Source of the DNA: JBHEMT01 sp046262435
Lineage (GTDB): Bacteria; Chloroflexota; Dormibacteria; Aeolococcales; Aeolococcaceae
Direction: 5' to 3'
Assembly (NCBI GenBank): GCA_046262435.1
Contig: JBHEMT010000038.1
Coordinates: 1 to 21,199 of the forward strand
DNA: 21,199 bases
A program made the translations under genes and the position numbers. A model generated the notes under the pieces. That model did not search any database. It was not told where the DNA came from and saw only the letters and a list, made by a program, of their open reading frames with translations. Shown here one piece after another: positions 7,133 to 14,380 of this stretch; positions within the stretch are counted from its first letter, which is position 1, and the number at the start of each line of letters is the position of its first letter.

Positions 7133-8158
7133 TCACGCGCCCAGGGCGAGCTCCGCCTGGGCGAGTGCGGCGCAGCAGGTCTCGGTGACCAACCGGGTGA
7201 CCACGTAGGGATCGGAGTTGGCGTTGGGGCGACGGTCCTCGAGGTAGCCCCTGCCGTCCTTCTCCACCTGCCAGGGGATGCGCACCGACGCGCCGCGGTC
7301 GGAGACGCCATAGCTGAACTCATTGTGCGGCGCGGTCTCGTGGTGGCCGGTGAGGCGGTGCTCGATGCGGTCGCCGTAGTTGGCCACATGGTGGGCGGCG
7401 TTGCGCCCCAGGGCCTCGGCGGCCTTGATCACCGCGTCGTACGACTCGCGCATCGCCGCGGTGGAGAAGTTGGTGTGACACCCGGCGCCGTTCCAGTCAC
7501 CGCGCACCGGCTTGGGGTCGAGCGTCGCCGACACGCCGAAGTCCTCGCCGATGCGGTGGAGCAGCCAGCGGGCGACCCAGAGCTGGTCCGACACCTGGAG
7601 CGGCGAGAGCGGACCGATCTGGAACTCCCACTGGCCGGGCATCACCTCGGCGTTGATCCCCGAGATGCGCAGCCCGGCGCGCAGGCAGGCGTCGAGATGG
7701 GCCTCGACCACAGGACGGCCGTAGACATCGTCGGCGCCCACGCCGCAGTAGTAGGGGCCCTGAGCCCCGGGATAGCCACCGCTCTCGGGAAAGCCGAGCG
7801 GCCGGCTGCCCTTGAACAGGGTGTACTCCTGCTCGATGCCGAACCAGGGCTCCTGGTCGGCGTAGGCCTCGGCCGCCTCGACCAGGGCCGCGCGGGTGTT
7901 GGTGCGGTGGGGGGTCATGTCGGTGTAGAGCACCTCGGCCATCACCAGCAGGTGGTCGCCGCCGCGCAGTGGGTCGGGGCAGGAGAACACCGGCCGGAGC
8001 ACGCAGTCCGACGCCTTGCCCGGAGCCTGGTTGGTGCTCGACCCGTCAAAGCCCCAGATCGGGAGGTCCTTGCCGTCCTCGACAACCTTGGTCTTGGAGC
8101 GGAGCAACGGCGTGGGTTCGGTTCCGTCGATCCAGATGTACTCAGCCTTGATGCTCAC
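7133..8158 (-). CDS. glnII: Glutamine synthetase type II (eukaryotic-type GSII)
   Basis: The 341-aa protein is full length for GSII, much shorter than the roughly 470-aa bacterial GSI. It contains WGFDGSST (35-42) of the beta-grasp domain, FGIEQEYT (106-113) with metal-binding glutamates, NAEVMPGQWEFQ (169-180), DWNGAGCHTN (221-230) and EDRRPNANSDPY (307-318). It condenses glutamate and ammonia with ATP to make glutamine in the cytoplasm. GSII lacks the adenylylation loop of GSI-beta, so control is expected at transcription or by feedback. The GTG at 8158 was chosen because family members begin with K-A-E-Y-I-W, and an AGGGGG stretch lies about 8 nt upstream. It is divergent from the YdeI-family gene across a 249-bp gap. 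Confidence 0.95.
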   Translation of the reverse strand: MSIKAEYIWIDGTEPTPLLRSKTKVVEDGKDLPIWGFDGSSTNQAPGKASDCVLRPVFSCPDPLRGGDHLLVMAEVLYTDMTPHRTNTRAALVEAAEAYADQEPWFGIEQEYTLFKGSRPLGFPESGGYPGAQGPYYCGVGADDVYGRPVVEAHLDACLRAGLRISGINAEVMPGQWEFQIGPLSPLQVSDQLWVARWLLHRIGEDFGVSATLDPKPVRGDWNGAGCHTNFSTAAMRESYDAVIKAAEALGRNAAHHVANYGDRIEHRLTGHHETAPHNEFSYGVSDRGASVRIPWQVEKDGRGYLEDRRPNANSDPYVVTRLVTETCCAALAQAELALGA

Positions 8159-8395
8159 ATCGGACCCCCTGTGTGGCGGTGGATGGTGGAAGAGATCGTT
8201 GGGACGCGCCGCCGGCTCGGCCGCCGCTGCCCAACGACGAACCGTCGCTGACAGCGAGCCGGGCCCGAGTGGGGGCCGGAGGCGAGGGTCGGACAGCCTG
8301 CATTGAGGCCGCGGACGTCATCAGCGCCGCAAGCGTATCGCGCGCGGGGACGGGCTCGGATTGGGCGCCGTGACCAAGCGGCCTCGGGCCCGATG

Positions 8396-8410
8396 TACGG
8401 TGGCGCCGTG
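8396..8410 (+). promoter_or_regulatory. -10 element of a predicted leaderless gene
   Basis: TACGGT at 8396-8401 ends 6 nt before the GTG at 8408, so the predicted transcription start falls on the G of the start codon. No Shine-Dalgarno is present. The hexamer overlaps the alternative ATG at 8393, which argues against that start. The rest of the 8159-8407 gap shows no other clear site. Confidence 0.55.
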
Positions 8411-9043
8411 CCCGGTGACGCCCTCCCGCGCGGTGGCAGCGAGCTGTCCAGCCTCTGCTTCGCCTCGGCGGCGGCCTGGAGGGAATGGCTCGAGGGGCAC
8501 GGTGCCGAGTCGCCCGGCGTGTGGCTACGACTTGCCAAGAAGGGCAGCGGGGTGACCACGGTGACCTACTCCGACGCCCTCGACGTCGCCCTGTGCTTCG
8601 GCTGGATCGACGGGCAGAAGGGTGCGCTCGACGGGCGATACTGGCTGCAGCGTTTCACCCGGCGCGGTGCCCGCAGCCGTTGGTCAAAGATCAACCGCGA
8701 CCGTGCGGACGCGCTGTTGGCCGCCGGTCTGATGACCCCCGCCGGGCGCGCTGAGATCGACCGCGCCCGTGCCGACGGTCGCTGGGACGCGGCCTACTCC
8801 GGCCAGCGAACGGCCACCGTGCCCGATGACCTGCAGGTGGCCCTGGACGCCAACCCGAAGGCGCAGGGGTTCTTCGCGAGGCTGAGCGGCGCCGGCCGTT
8901 ACGCCATCCTGTACCGCATCGATGAGGCGAAGCGGCCGGAGACGCGGGCCCGTCGCATCGAGAGGTTTGTCGCCATGCTCGCCGCCGGCGAGGCGCCTCA
9001 CTCGCTGAGCGATGCGCGCCCGCGGCAACGCCAGACCCCGTGA
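8408..9043 (+). CDS. YdeI/OmpD-associated family protein
   Basis: The 211-aa protein carries the conserved block of the YdeI family (also labelled bacteriocin-protection, YdeI/OmpD-associated). FASAAAWREWLEGHG leads to YSDALDVALCFGWIDGQ (54-70) and FTRRGARSRWSKIN (83-96). A helical tail ends with SGAGRYAILYRIDEAKRPETRARRIERFV. The biochemical role of the family is not established; it has been linked to resistance to antimicrobial peptides in some species. I chose GTG 8408 over upstream in-frame starts (8303, 8393) because a TACGGT -10 element sits exactly 6 nt before it and the extra upstream residues are basic and unconserved-looking. It is divergent from glnII. Confidence 0.82.
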   Translation: MPGDALPRGGSELSSLCFASAAAWREWLEGHGAESPGVWLRLAKKGSGVTTVTYSDALDVALCFGWIDGQKGALDGRYWLQRFTRRGARSRWSKINRDRADALLAAGLMTPAGRAEIDRARADGRWDAAYSGQRTATVPDDLQVALDANPKAQGFFARLSGAGRYAILYRIDEAKRPETRARRIERFVAMLAAGEAPHSLSDARPRQRQTP

Positions 9044-9060
9044 GGCGGCCAGTGGCCGCC
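9044..9060 (+). terminator. Hairpin directly after the YdeI-family stop
   Basis: GGCGGCC, loop AGT, GGCCGCC forms a perfect 7-bp stem starting at the base after the TGA. No T tract follows. Position and symmetry suggest a transcription-ending or message-stabilising hairpin. Confidence 0.4.
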
Positions 9061-9155
9061 CCGCGGCCGGGCGATGTGTAACGAGATACCGGACCGCTCG
9101 GTAAAGAAATGCCAAGCCGTGTGCGCGGCTGTGCGACCCGGTGCAGGCTGTTCGC

Positions 9156-9386
9156 ATGTCCAACACCACCTTCCTTGCCCGGGCCACCGCGATTCTCTTC
9201 TTGATCTGCGCCGTCGCGCTGTTCACGACCCGAGATCACAACGCGTACTGGGCGCCGCTCTTCGCCGCCGCCTTCGCGGGCATCGTGGCCGCCACCGTGA
9301 TCGGGCTGGTCGCGCGCCGTCGCGGGACCACCACCACCTCCGGAAGCGACTCCGCGTCGTCGTCGTCCCGCTCGTTCGGCGCCTAA
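9156..9386 (+). CDS. Small two-helix membrane protein
   Basis: A 76-aa protein, MSNTTFLARATAILFLICAV at its start, with two hydrophobic segments at about residues 8-26 and 36-56. A basic ARRRG follows, and then a Ser/Thr-rich tail. The topology is probably two transmembrane helices with both ends in the cytoplasm. No family was recognised. The ATG at 9156 has no Shine-Dalgarno; CAGGCT at 9144-9149 ends 6 nt upstream and could be a weak -10, as at other leaderless genes here. A strong GC hairpin follows the stop, which supports a free-standing gene. Confidence 0.55.
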   Translation: MSNTTFLARATAILFLICAVALFTTRDHNAYWAPLFAAAFAGIVAATVIGLVARRRGTTTTSGSDSASSSSRSFGA

Positions 9387-9401
9387 ACACAAGCCCCTCC
9401 C

Positions 9402-9431
9402 GCGCGCGGGCCGCCCCCCCGGCCCGCGCGC
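9402..9431 (+). terminator. GC-rich perfect hairpin terminator candidate
   Basis: An 11-bp perfect stem, GCGCGCGGGCC (9402-9412) with GGCCCGCGCGC (9421-9431), encloses an 8-nt C-rich loop, 15 bp after the TAA of the small membrane protein gene. A pyrimidine-rich but C-dominated tract follows rather than a T run. Confidence 0.55.
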
Positions 9432-9517
9432 CCTCTCCCACCTTCTCCGGCCTCCTGGTTTGCGTGCCCCTGCGGCCCGGTACCGCGGCCGACAGTCGTG
9501 CGGGACAGCCGACCGGT

Positions 9518-9533
9518 TAGCGTCAGCCGGGTG
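9518..9533 (+). promoter_or_regulatory. -10 element of a predicted leaderless gene
   Basis: TAGCGT at 9518-9523 ends 7 nt before the GTG at 9531. The sequence between is CAGCCGG, with no Shine-Dalgarno. This favours GTG 9531 over the in-frame GTG at 9498, which lies upstream of the hexamer. Confidence 0.5.
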
Positions 9534-10751
9534 AGCACTCCGGCGATCGACGACGCCCCCGTCACCCGGTACCGGGAACTGCTGGAGATTCCTGGGCTGC
9601 GCGCCCTCGCCGCCAACGTGACCCTGTCCCGGCTGGCGCTCGACGGGATGCTCACGGTGACCCTGGTGCTCACCTGCCTGCGTCTCTACAACTCCGCAGC
9701 GCTGGGCGGCCTGATGGTGTTCCTCGAAACGGTGCCCGGGCTGGTCGCCACCCCGCTGGCCGGCGCGCTGCTCGACCGGCGCGGCCGGCTCGCCTTCCTG
9801 AGGCTGGATGCCCTGGTGGCCACCCTGGTGCTCGGCATCGATGCCGCCGCCGTGCTCGCCGGGGCCCTGGCACCCTGGCTGCTGGCGGTCAGCGCGGTGG
9901 TGCTCTCGCTCACCCGGCCGCTCGCCCAGGCGGGCGCCCGCGCCCAGGTGCCCGCGATGACCCCGATGCCGCTCTGGGACCGGGTCAACGCTGTCGACAC
10001 CGGCATCTTCACCTTCATCAACGTCGGTGGCCCGGTGATTGCCACCCTGGTGTTCGCCTTCAGCGGACCGGGACCGGTGATGGCCCTGGAGGCGGTGCTG
10101 CTGCTGATCAGTGCGCTGGCATTGCGCTGGGTGCCCGAGGTGTTCGAGGCCGACCCGCAGGCCGGCTCGCTGCGCACCGAGGCCTGGCGCGGCATCGTCT
10201 ACTTCGGGCGCAACCGCAGCCTGGTTCTGCTCGGGGTGTGCTCCTCGCTCCTGAATTTCGCACCGGGCACGGTCAACGTGGTGCTGCCCACCGTGGTGAC
10301 CACCCAGCTGCACGACCCCGCGTGGGTGGTGGGTCTGCTCTTCGCCGTGTCGCAGGGTGCGGCGACGGTGGGGCTGGTCATCGTCGGCCGCCGCGGCACG
10401 GTCGGCATCGAGGCCAGGGTGCTGGCGGTGTCCGCGCTGCTCATCGCCTCCGGGATGGCGGTGATCGCACTGCCCCAGAGCCTGGTGTCGCTGGCACTGG
10501 GAATGCTCCTCTTCGGTGCCGGCGAAGGTCCCTTCTGGGTTGCCCTCTACAGCCTTCGGCAGCGTCGCACCGACCCTCGCTTCTTCGCGCGCGCCTTTGC
10601 GATGTCGTACTCCGCCAACGTGGCCGGCCAGCCGGTGGCGTCGGTGGTGGCCGGCGGGCTGCTGGGGGTTCACGCCCTGGTGCCGGCGATGCTGATCGCC
10701 ATCGGTGGACCGGCGCTCTGCGCGCTGATCACCCGGCGGCTGCCCGCCTAG
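9531..10751 (+). CDS. MFS transporter
   Basis: The 406-aa protein is largely hydrophobic, with about 10-12 membrane helices. Between the second and third helices it has the major facilitator motif-A-like loop GALLDRRGRLAFLRLDAL (near residues 75-92). A second-half counterpart, IVGRRGTVGIEARV, is weaker. It resembles MFS_3 / enterobactin-exporter-type permeases used for small-molecule efflux. The N-terminus chosen (MSTPAIDDAP) starts at GTG 9531, just after a -10 hexamer. The substrate cannot be told, and no linked biosynthetic gene is present. The gene ends convergently with the lipoprotein gene, and the two stop codons overlap in one CTAG. Confidence 0.88.
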   Translation: MSTPAIDDAPVTRYRELLEIPGLRALAANVTLSRLALDGMLTVTLVLTCLRLYNSAALGGLMVFLETVPGLVATPLAGALLDRRGRLAFLRLDALVATLVLGIDAAAVLAGALAPWLLAVSAVVLSLTRPLAQAGARAQVPAMTPMPLWDRVNAVDTGIFTFINVGGPVIATLVFAFSGPGPVMALEAVLLLISALALRWVPEVFEADPQAGSLRTEAWRGIVYFGRNRSLVLLGVCSSLLNFAPGTVNVVLPTVVTTQLHDPAWVVGLLFAVSQGAATVGLVIVGRRGTVGIEARVLAVSALLIASGMAVIALPQSLVSLALGMLLFGAGEGPFWVALYSLRQRRTDPRFFARAFAMSYSANVAGQPVASVVAGGLLGVHALVPAMLIAIGGPALCALITRRLPA

Positions 10752-11905
10752 CCGCGCGGGTGCGGGATCACGCCGGCGAACGACCCGGTCTGCTCCTCGT
10801 TGGGTACGTCAACCACGACCCGGCTGCCATCCGCGGCGAGGAGATCGAAGCTCCCCTGCTGACCGACCACGAGGACGCGCCCATCGGGCAGGAAGGTGGC
10901 GGTGCTCCCGGGCAACGCGCGCATCTCGCCACCTGACGCAGCGCCGAGGTAGGCGCCGCGCTGCTGCTGCACCGTCGCCGTGGCGACGACCACTCGGGTG
11001 CCGTCGGGTGAGAAGGCGGCGTCACCCGCCTGGTCCCAGCGGCCCGGGTAGTGCACGACGTGCGACGCGTTGCCGTGGCGCACGGTGAGCAGCTGGTGGG
11101 CGACGTCGAGGCAGAGCAGCGAGCCGTCGGTGGCGACATCCTCGAGGTGACAGTCGGCACCGGCGAGCTGGCGCAACGCGCCGCTGCCCGGGTCGAGCGT
11201 CCAGGCCGTCTGGAAGTCAGGGAAGGCAACCTGGTCTCCACTGGTGGTGGCTTGCTCGCTCAGGTAGAAGCTGCCGTTGGCGAACCCGACCGGGGCGAGC
11301 TGACGTCCCGGCGGGTCAAGGTGCTGACCCACCTGGTGCACCGGGATCGATGCCGTGCCGACGTAGAGGCGCGTGGGATGGGCGGCGCCTGCGTCAAAAC
11401 CTCCGGTGGTCCACAGCCATTGCGCGTCGTCGTCGCTGAAGAGCGGACCGAGGAAGTTGTCGCCGGCGACGAAGGGCACGCTGCCGGCGTGGGCTCCCCG
11501 GGCGTTGTAGAAAGTCATCGTGCCGCCGGCCACGGCGTAGAGCCGGCCACTGCTCTCACCGGAGCTGATTGGGGCGAGCCCCGGAGTTACCGCGGGCTGG
11601 ACCACCCGCCCGAGCTCGTGACCGTGGAGGTCGAGGAGGTAGGACACCGAGCCGTCCTGCGCCTCCCAGACCACCACCGGGTCGGCCCCAGCTGGCGAGG
11701 ATCGCGCCGGCGACGCCGTGGCGGCCGGGGCCGGGAGGCTGCGCGCCGGCGACCCCTTGGTCGCCGACGTGGCGCAGGACGGCCCGCCCGCAGCGCACCC
11801 GGGTGCGCTGTTGCCGCACCCGACGAGCAGGGCGGCCCAGACGCCGGGAAGGATCCACGCCAACCGTCTCCGCCCCGGCGGCACCGAGCCCCGCGCCGGC
11901 CTCAC
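10748..11905 (-). CDS. Lipoprotein with beta-propeller-like repeats
   Basis: The 385-aa protein starts with a signal peptide (RRR then LAWILPGVWAALLVGC); the lipobox LVGC places the lipidated cysteine at about residue 30. A low-complexity Ala/Ser/Pro linker (30-75) leads to a domain of roughly seven beta-rich repeats. These include DGSVSYLLDLHGHELG, FSPDGTRVVVAT (298-309) and LPDGRVLVVGQQG (339-351), recalling TolB/WD40-like propellers. It is probably anchored on the outer face of the cytoplasmic membrane; its ligand is unknown. The GTG at 11905 overlaps the coaE stop by 4 bp (GTGA). A start farther upstream would run antisense-free through coaE and lacks a signal peptide, so this start is preferred. 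Confidence 0.75.
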   Translation of the reverse strand: MRPARGSVPPGRRRLAWILPGVWAALLVGCGNSAPGCAAGGPSCATSATKGSPARSLPAPAATASPARSSPAGADPVVVWEAQDGSVSYLLDLHGHELGRVVQPAVTPGLAPISSGESSGRLYAVAGGTMTFYNARGAHAGSVPFVAGDNFLGPLFSDDDAQWLWTTGGFDAGAAHPTRLYVGTASIPVHQVGQHLDPPGRQLAPVGFANGSFYLSEQATTSGDQVAFPDFQTAWTLDPGSGALRQLAGADCHLEDVATDGSLLCLDVAHQLLTVRHGNASHVVHYPGRWDQAGDAAFSPDGTRVVVATATVQQQRGAYLGAASGGEMRALPGSTATFLPDGRVLVVGQQGSFDLLAADGSRVVVDVPNEEQTGSFAGVIPHPRG

Positions 11906-12504
11906 CCGTCCTCCACTGTCGCCGTCCACCACCGGTCCAGTGCCGCACGCGTGGCCGGCAGGGCAGCGTCGTTGTCGATCACCCACGTTGCCCGCCGCCG
12001 CTTCTCCTCCATGGGAAGCTGCGCCGCCAGTCGCTGCCGCGCGGCTGCGTCGTCGAGCCCGTCGCGCTCTTGCAGGCGGCGCAGCTGGGTCGCCTCCGTC
12101 GCGGCGACGAGCAGGACGCCGGAGAACTCGTGCCCACGACCGCCCTCGAAAAGGAGCGGAATGTCGGCCACCACCAGTGGTGCGCCGGAGCACGTGACCG
12201 CCTCGGCGACGCGCTGTGCCATCAGCGTGCGCACCGGCGGATGGGTGATCGCCTCGAGCCGCCGCCGCGCCGCGTCATCGGCGAACACCAGCCGGCCGAG
12301 CGCGGTGCGGTCGAGCGCGCCATCGGGCTGCAGGACCTGGCCGCCAAACGTGGCCACCACCTCGGCCAAAGCCGGTTGTCCGGGCGCCACCACCTCACGG
12401 GCGAGCCGGTCGGCGTCGACCACCACGGCACCGTGCTCGGCGAGCATTGCGGCGACCGTGCTCTTGCCGCTGGCGATCCCGCCGGTGAGGCCGATGACCC
12501 GCAT
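11902..12504 (-). CDS. coaE: Dephospho-CoA kinase
   Basis: The 200-aa protein begins MRVIGLTGGIASGKSTVA, with the P-loop GGIASGKST at residues 8-16. It continues with VVDADRLAREVV and the conserved THP (ITHPPV) and VADIPLLFEGG motifs of dephospho-CoA kinase. It phosphorylates the 3'-hydroxyl of dephospho-CoA, the last step of coenzyme A synthesis, in the cytoplasm. Length is typical. ATG 12504 is chosen over GTG 12513 because TACAGT ends 7 nt before it and the family starts with M-x-x-I/V-G-L-T-G. The downstream lipoprotein overlaps by 4 bp, an unusual operon partner. Confidence 0.95.
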   Translation of the reverse strand: MRVIGLTGGIASGKSTVAAMLAEHGAVVVDADRLAREVVAPGQPALAEVVATFGGQVLQPDGALDRTALGRLVFADDAARRRLEAITHPPVRTLMAQRVAEAVTCSGAPLVVADIPLLFEGGRGHEFSGVLLVAATEATQLRRLQERDGLDDAAARQRLAAQLPMEEKRRRATWVIDNDAALPATRAALDRWWTATVEDG

Positions 12505-12517
12505 CCGCCGCACTGTA
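12502..12517 (-). promoter_or_regulatory. -10 element of predicted leaderless coaE
   Basis: On the minus strand TACAGT (12517-12512) is followed by 7 nt and then the ATG at 12504. There is no Shine-Dalgarno. If the transcript starts at +7, it begins one base before the ATG. Confidence 0.5.
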
Positions 12518-12634
12518 GCCGCCGCCGTACCCCCGGGTTCCCTGGCGCCGCCGGCGTCGCGAGCGCGCGGCGGGGGAGAAATCCACGCGCGGGCGCACCC
12601 CGCTCTGGCGTCGGTTGGGCGCGAGGCCGCTTGC

Positions 12635-12650
12635 TAGAGTGGACAGGGTG
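12635..12650 (+). promoter_or_regulatory. -10 element of predicted leaderless DUF3105 gene
   Basis: TAGAGT at 12635-12640 is followed by GGACAGG and then GTG at 12648. A TTGGGC at 12615-12620 is too close (14-bp spacer) to be a good -35. The hexamer argues against the in-frame TTG at 12615 as start. Confidence 0.5.
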
Positions 12651-13316
12651 AGTCGCCGCCTGCGCACGCTCGTGGTCGCCTGCGGGCTCATCCTCGCCGC
12701 CTGCGGCAGTGACGGCGGGAGCGGGCCGACCGCGCACGTGTCCTTCAAGGGCAACTCCACCTGTCCCAGCACCGGGACTGCGGCCAACGGCGCCACGCCC
12801 GCGCCCTACGACCCCATGCCACCGGATACCAACGGCGCGGCGGTCGGCCAGGCGATCGACGAGATGCCCCACGACCACGTCGCGCCGGGCACTCAGATCA
12901 CCTACAACCACAACCCGCCGACCAGCGGGTGTCACTACAGCCTGGCCGCGGACGGCGGCGCCCCGGCGCCGATCCTGCCCGGCTCGTACGACCGGCACAT
13001 CGACCCGCAGTACTGGGTGCACAACCTGGAGCACGGCTATGTCGCGGTGCTCTACAACTGCCCCAGCGGCTGCCCCACCGAACTCGCCCAGCTGGTGGCC
13101 TGGCGCAAGCAGCTTCCCGCCGACCCGCAGGGTGCGACCTGTCAGACGCCGATCGGCTACGCCAAGGTGATCGTGCTGCCGTGGGCCATGGACAAGCAGT
13201 TCGCGGCGGTGTCGTGGGACTGGTACCAGGGGTACGACAAACTCGACATGGCGGCGGTGCAGCGGTTCTACGACAACCACAACGGGCACTCGCCCGAAGG
13301 GTTGTGTGTCGGGTAA
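12648..13316 (+). CDS. DUF3105-family lipoprotein
   Basis: The 222-aa protein begins MSRRLRTLVVACGLILAACG, a compact lipoprotein signal with lipobox LAAC (Cys19). The mature part has the DUF3105 hallmarks: a TYNHNPPTSGCHY block (85-97) and WVHNLEHGYVAVLYNC (123-138). These concentrate His, Asn and Cys residues that could bind metal or form disulfides. The family has no established function; it is common in Actinobacteria and Chloroflexota as a surface lipoprotein. GTG 12648 is supported by the signal peptide and by a -10 hexamer 7 nt upstream. A hairpin with a T run follows the stop. Confidence 0.85.
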   Translation: MSRRLRTLVVACGLILAACGSDGGSGPTAHVSFKGNSTCPSTGTAANGATPAPYDPMPPDTNGAAVGQAIDEMPHDHVAPGTQITYNHNPPTSGCHYSLAADGGAPAPILPGSYDRHIDPQYWVHNLEHGYVAVLYNCPSGCPTELAQLVAWRKQLPADPQGATCQTPIGYAKVIVLPWAMDKQFAAVSWDWYQGYDKLDMAAVQRFYDNHNGHSPEGLCVG

Positions 13317-13342
13317 AACCCTTCGGTGGCGGAGGGGCTTTT
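13315..13342 (+). terminator. Rho-independent-like terminator after the DUF3105 gene
   Basis: AAAACCCTTC pairs with GAGGGG(C)TTTT around a 7-nt loop GGTGGCG, starting inside the TAA stop codon. One bulged C interrupts the stem, and the structure ends in TTTT. This is the best intrinsic terminator in the window, and it separates the lipoprotein gene from the next promoter. Confidence 0.6.
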
Positions 13343-13352
13343 CACCGGTGCA

Positions 13353-13367
13353 TATACTCGAGGGGTG
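13353..13367 (+). promoter_or_regulatory. -10 element of a predicted leaderless gene (TATACT)
   Basis: TATACT at 13353-13358 is followed by CGAGGG and then GTG at 13365, so the predicted transcription start coincides with the start codon. A GAGGGG stretch touches the GTG but is too close to act as a Shine-Dalgarno. The octamer TATACTCG recurs before moxR. Confidence 0.6.
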
Positions 13368-13952
13368 AGCCGGGCGAATCGTCGAAGCGAGCAGGAGCGG
13401 GCGATGGCGGGCTTGCCAACGGGTGAGCAGCGGTCGCAGCAGCGCGGGCCGGTCGTGGGCGCGCCGGGGTCGACCAGGGCGGGCGGGACCATCTCCTGGC
13501 GAAGCGTGCTGGTCGGCTTGGGGGTGGGCGAGGCGTTGTTGCTGGTGATCTCCAACGGGGGGTTGCTGGTGAGCAACCTGGCGTTCGGCGGGTCGGACCG
13601 CGCCGACGGTGGGATCGTGGGAATGGCGTCGTTTCTGGCGGTGATCGCCGGTGCGTACCTGGCGGCCCGGTTGGCGAAGCGCTTTGGGCTCTACCAGGGA
13701 ATCTGGGTGGCGGTGGGATTCATCATCGTTGGCGCGATCACCCAGTACCTGCATGAGCAGCACCTGGTGCAGCTCTCGCTGCAGAGCGGGTCGCACCGGC
13801 TCGTCGACCTTGGGTCGATGAACATGGGCGGCCTGTTCAGCGGTGACCTGCTGGCGCTCTTCGGGGGCAGCTTCGGCGGATGGCTGGGCGACAGTCGGTC
13901 GCGGGAGCTGAGCGCGCAGGGCGCCGGGAAGGGGTCGCGGCCGGCCGGCTAG
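13365..13952 (+). CDS. Four-helix integral membrane protein of unknown function
   Basis: The 195-aa protein has a polar, basic N-terminus of about 48 residues. Hydrophobic segments follow at about 49-71 (VLVGLGVGEALLLVISNGGL), 85-101 (GMASFLAVIAGAYLAARL), 108-126 (YQGIWVAVGFIIVGAITQYL), and a Gly-rich fourth segment near 156-172 (LLALFGGSFGGWLG). No enzyme motif is seen. GTG 13365 is chosen because TATACT ends exactly 6 nt before it; an in-frame start at 13326 would overlap the terminator. The 3' end interlocks with the stop codon of the opposing HTH gene. Confidence 0.72.
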   Translation: MSRANRRSEQERAMAGLPTGEQRSQQRGPVVGAPGSTRAGGTISWRSVLVGLGVGEALLLVISNGGLLVSNLAFGGSDRADGGIVGMASFLAVIAGAYLAARLAKRFGLYQGIWVAVGFIIVGAITQYLHEQHLVQLSLQSGSHRLVDLGSMNMGGLFSGDLLALFGGSFGGWLGDSRSRELSAQGAGKGSRPAG

Positions 13953-14206
13953 CGGCTGGCTGAGCCCTCGCGCACAGGCACCCCGGACACCTCGAGCTCG
14001 GACGCACTAGAGACCGGGCGGCCGACGAGGTCGTAGCGGCCGAGGCTGCCGGCGAACTCCTCGCAGGCCTCGCGGGTGAAGCGCAGGTGCTTGCCCGGGG
14101 TGTGCCAGGCCTTGAGCTGTCCCTGGGCCACGGCGCGGCGCAGGGTCGAGCGGGAGACCCCGCAGAGGTCCGCCGCCTCGCCGGTGGTGAGAATTTTCTG
14201 ATCCAT
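13949..14206 (-). CDS. Small MerR/excisionase-type DNA-binding protein
   Basis: The 85-aa protein begins MDQKILTTGEAADLCGVSRS and continues TLRRAVAQGQLKAWHTPGKHLRFTREACEEF. This is a winged helix-turn-helix of the HTH_17/excisionase or BldC type, with the helix-turn-helix at residues 8-27 and the GKHLRF wing near 38-43. A short unconserved tail follows. Such proteins bind repeated operator sites; phage-type excisionase is unlikely because no integrase or attachment site is near. The ATG at 14206 has GGAAGG upstream. It is divergent from the moxR operon with 174 bp between, so autoregulation and control of that operon are plausible inferences. Confidence 0.85.
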   Translation of the reverse strand: MDQKILTTGEAADLCGVSRSTLRRAVAQGQLKAWHTPGKHLRFTREACEEFAGSLGRYDLVGRPVSSASELEVSGVPVREGSASR

Positions 14207-14231
14207 GTCCGCCCTTCCGTGCCGATCTCGG

Positions 14232-14272
14232 CCCCTCGCGCCGAGCGCACCATTTGTACCACTCGCGAGGGG
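14232..14272. repeat. Inverted repeat in the HTH-moxR divergent region
   Basis: CCCCTCGCG (14232-14240) and CGCGAGGGG (14264-14272) form a perfect 9-bp inverted repeat separated by 23 bp. It lies within the 5' leader or promoter of the HTH gene, with TACAAA (minus strand) between the arms as a possible -10. It could be an operator or an RNA hairpin. Confidence 0.5.
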
Positions 14273-14327
14273 TGAATGTCGCCCACCTTGTGACCCTTCG
14301 AAACGGGGTCGATCGCCGGACCGTTCG

Positions 14328-14333
14328 TATACT
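14328..14333 (+). promoter_or_regulatory. -10 element for the moxR operon
   Basis: TATACT at 14328-14333 predicts a start near 14340 and a 41-nt leader with AGGAG at 14371-14375 ahead of the ATG. Thus this gene, unlike several neighbours, has a normal ribosome binding site. No convincing -35 is seen. Confidence 0.5.
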
Positions 14334-14380
14334 CGTTTGTCCCGGCCGCGTCGAGTCCCGGGAGGCCAGCAGGAGAGCCG

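Noticed and set aside
8691..10673. Long open reading frame (about 660 codons) on the minus strand
   Set aside because: It is antisense to three plus-strand genes with recognisable proteins; its translation is His/Gly/Arg-rich low complexity typical of GC-rich shadow frames.
12615..12647. Upstream TTG start for the DUF3105 gene
   Set aside because: It would add 11 residues before a good lipoprotein signal and lies upstream of the TAGAGT hexamer.
13949..14206. Prophage or integrative element suggested by an excisionase-like gene
   Set aside because: No integrase, attachment repeats, tRNA or phage genes are nearby; a BldC-like regulator is more likely.
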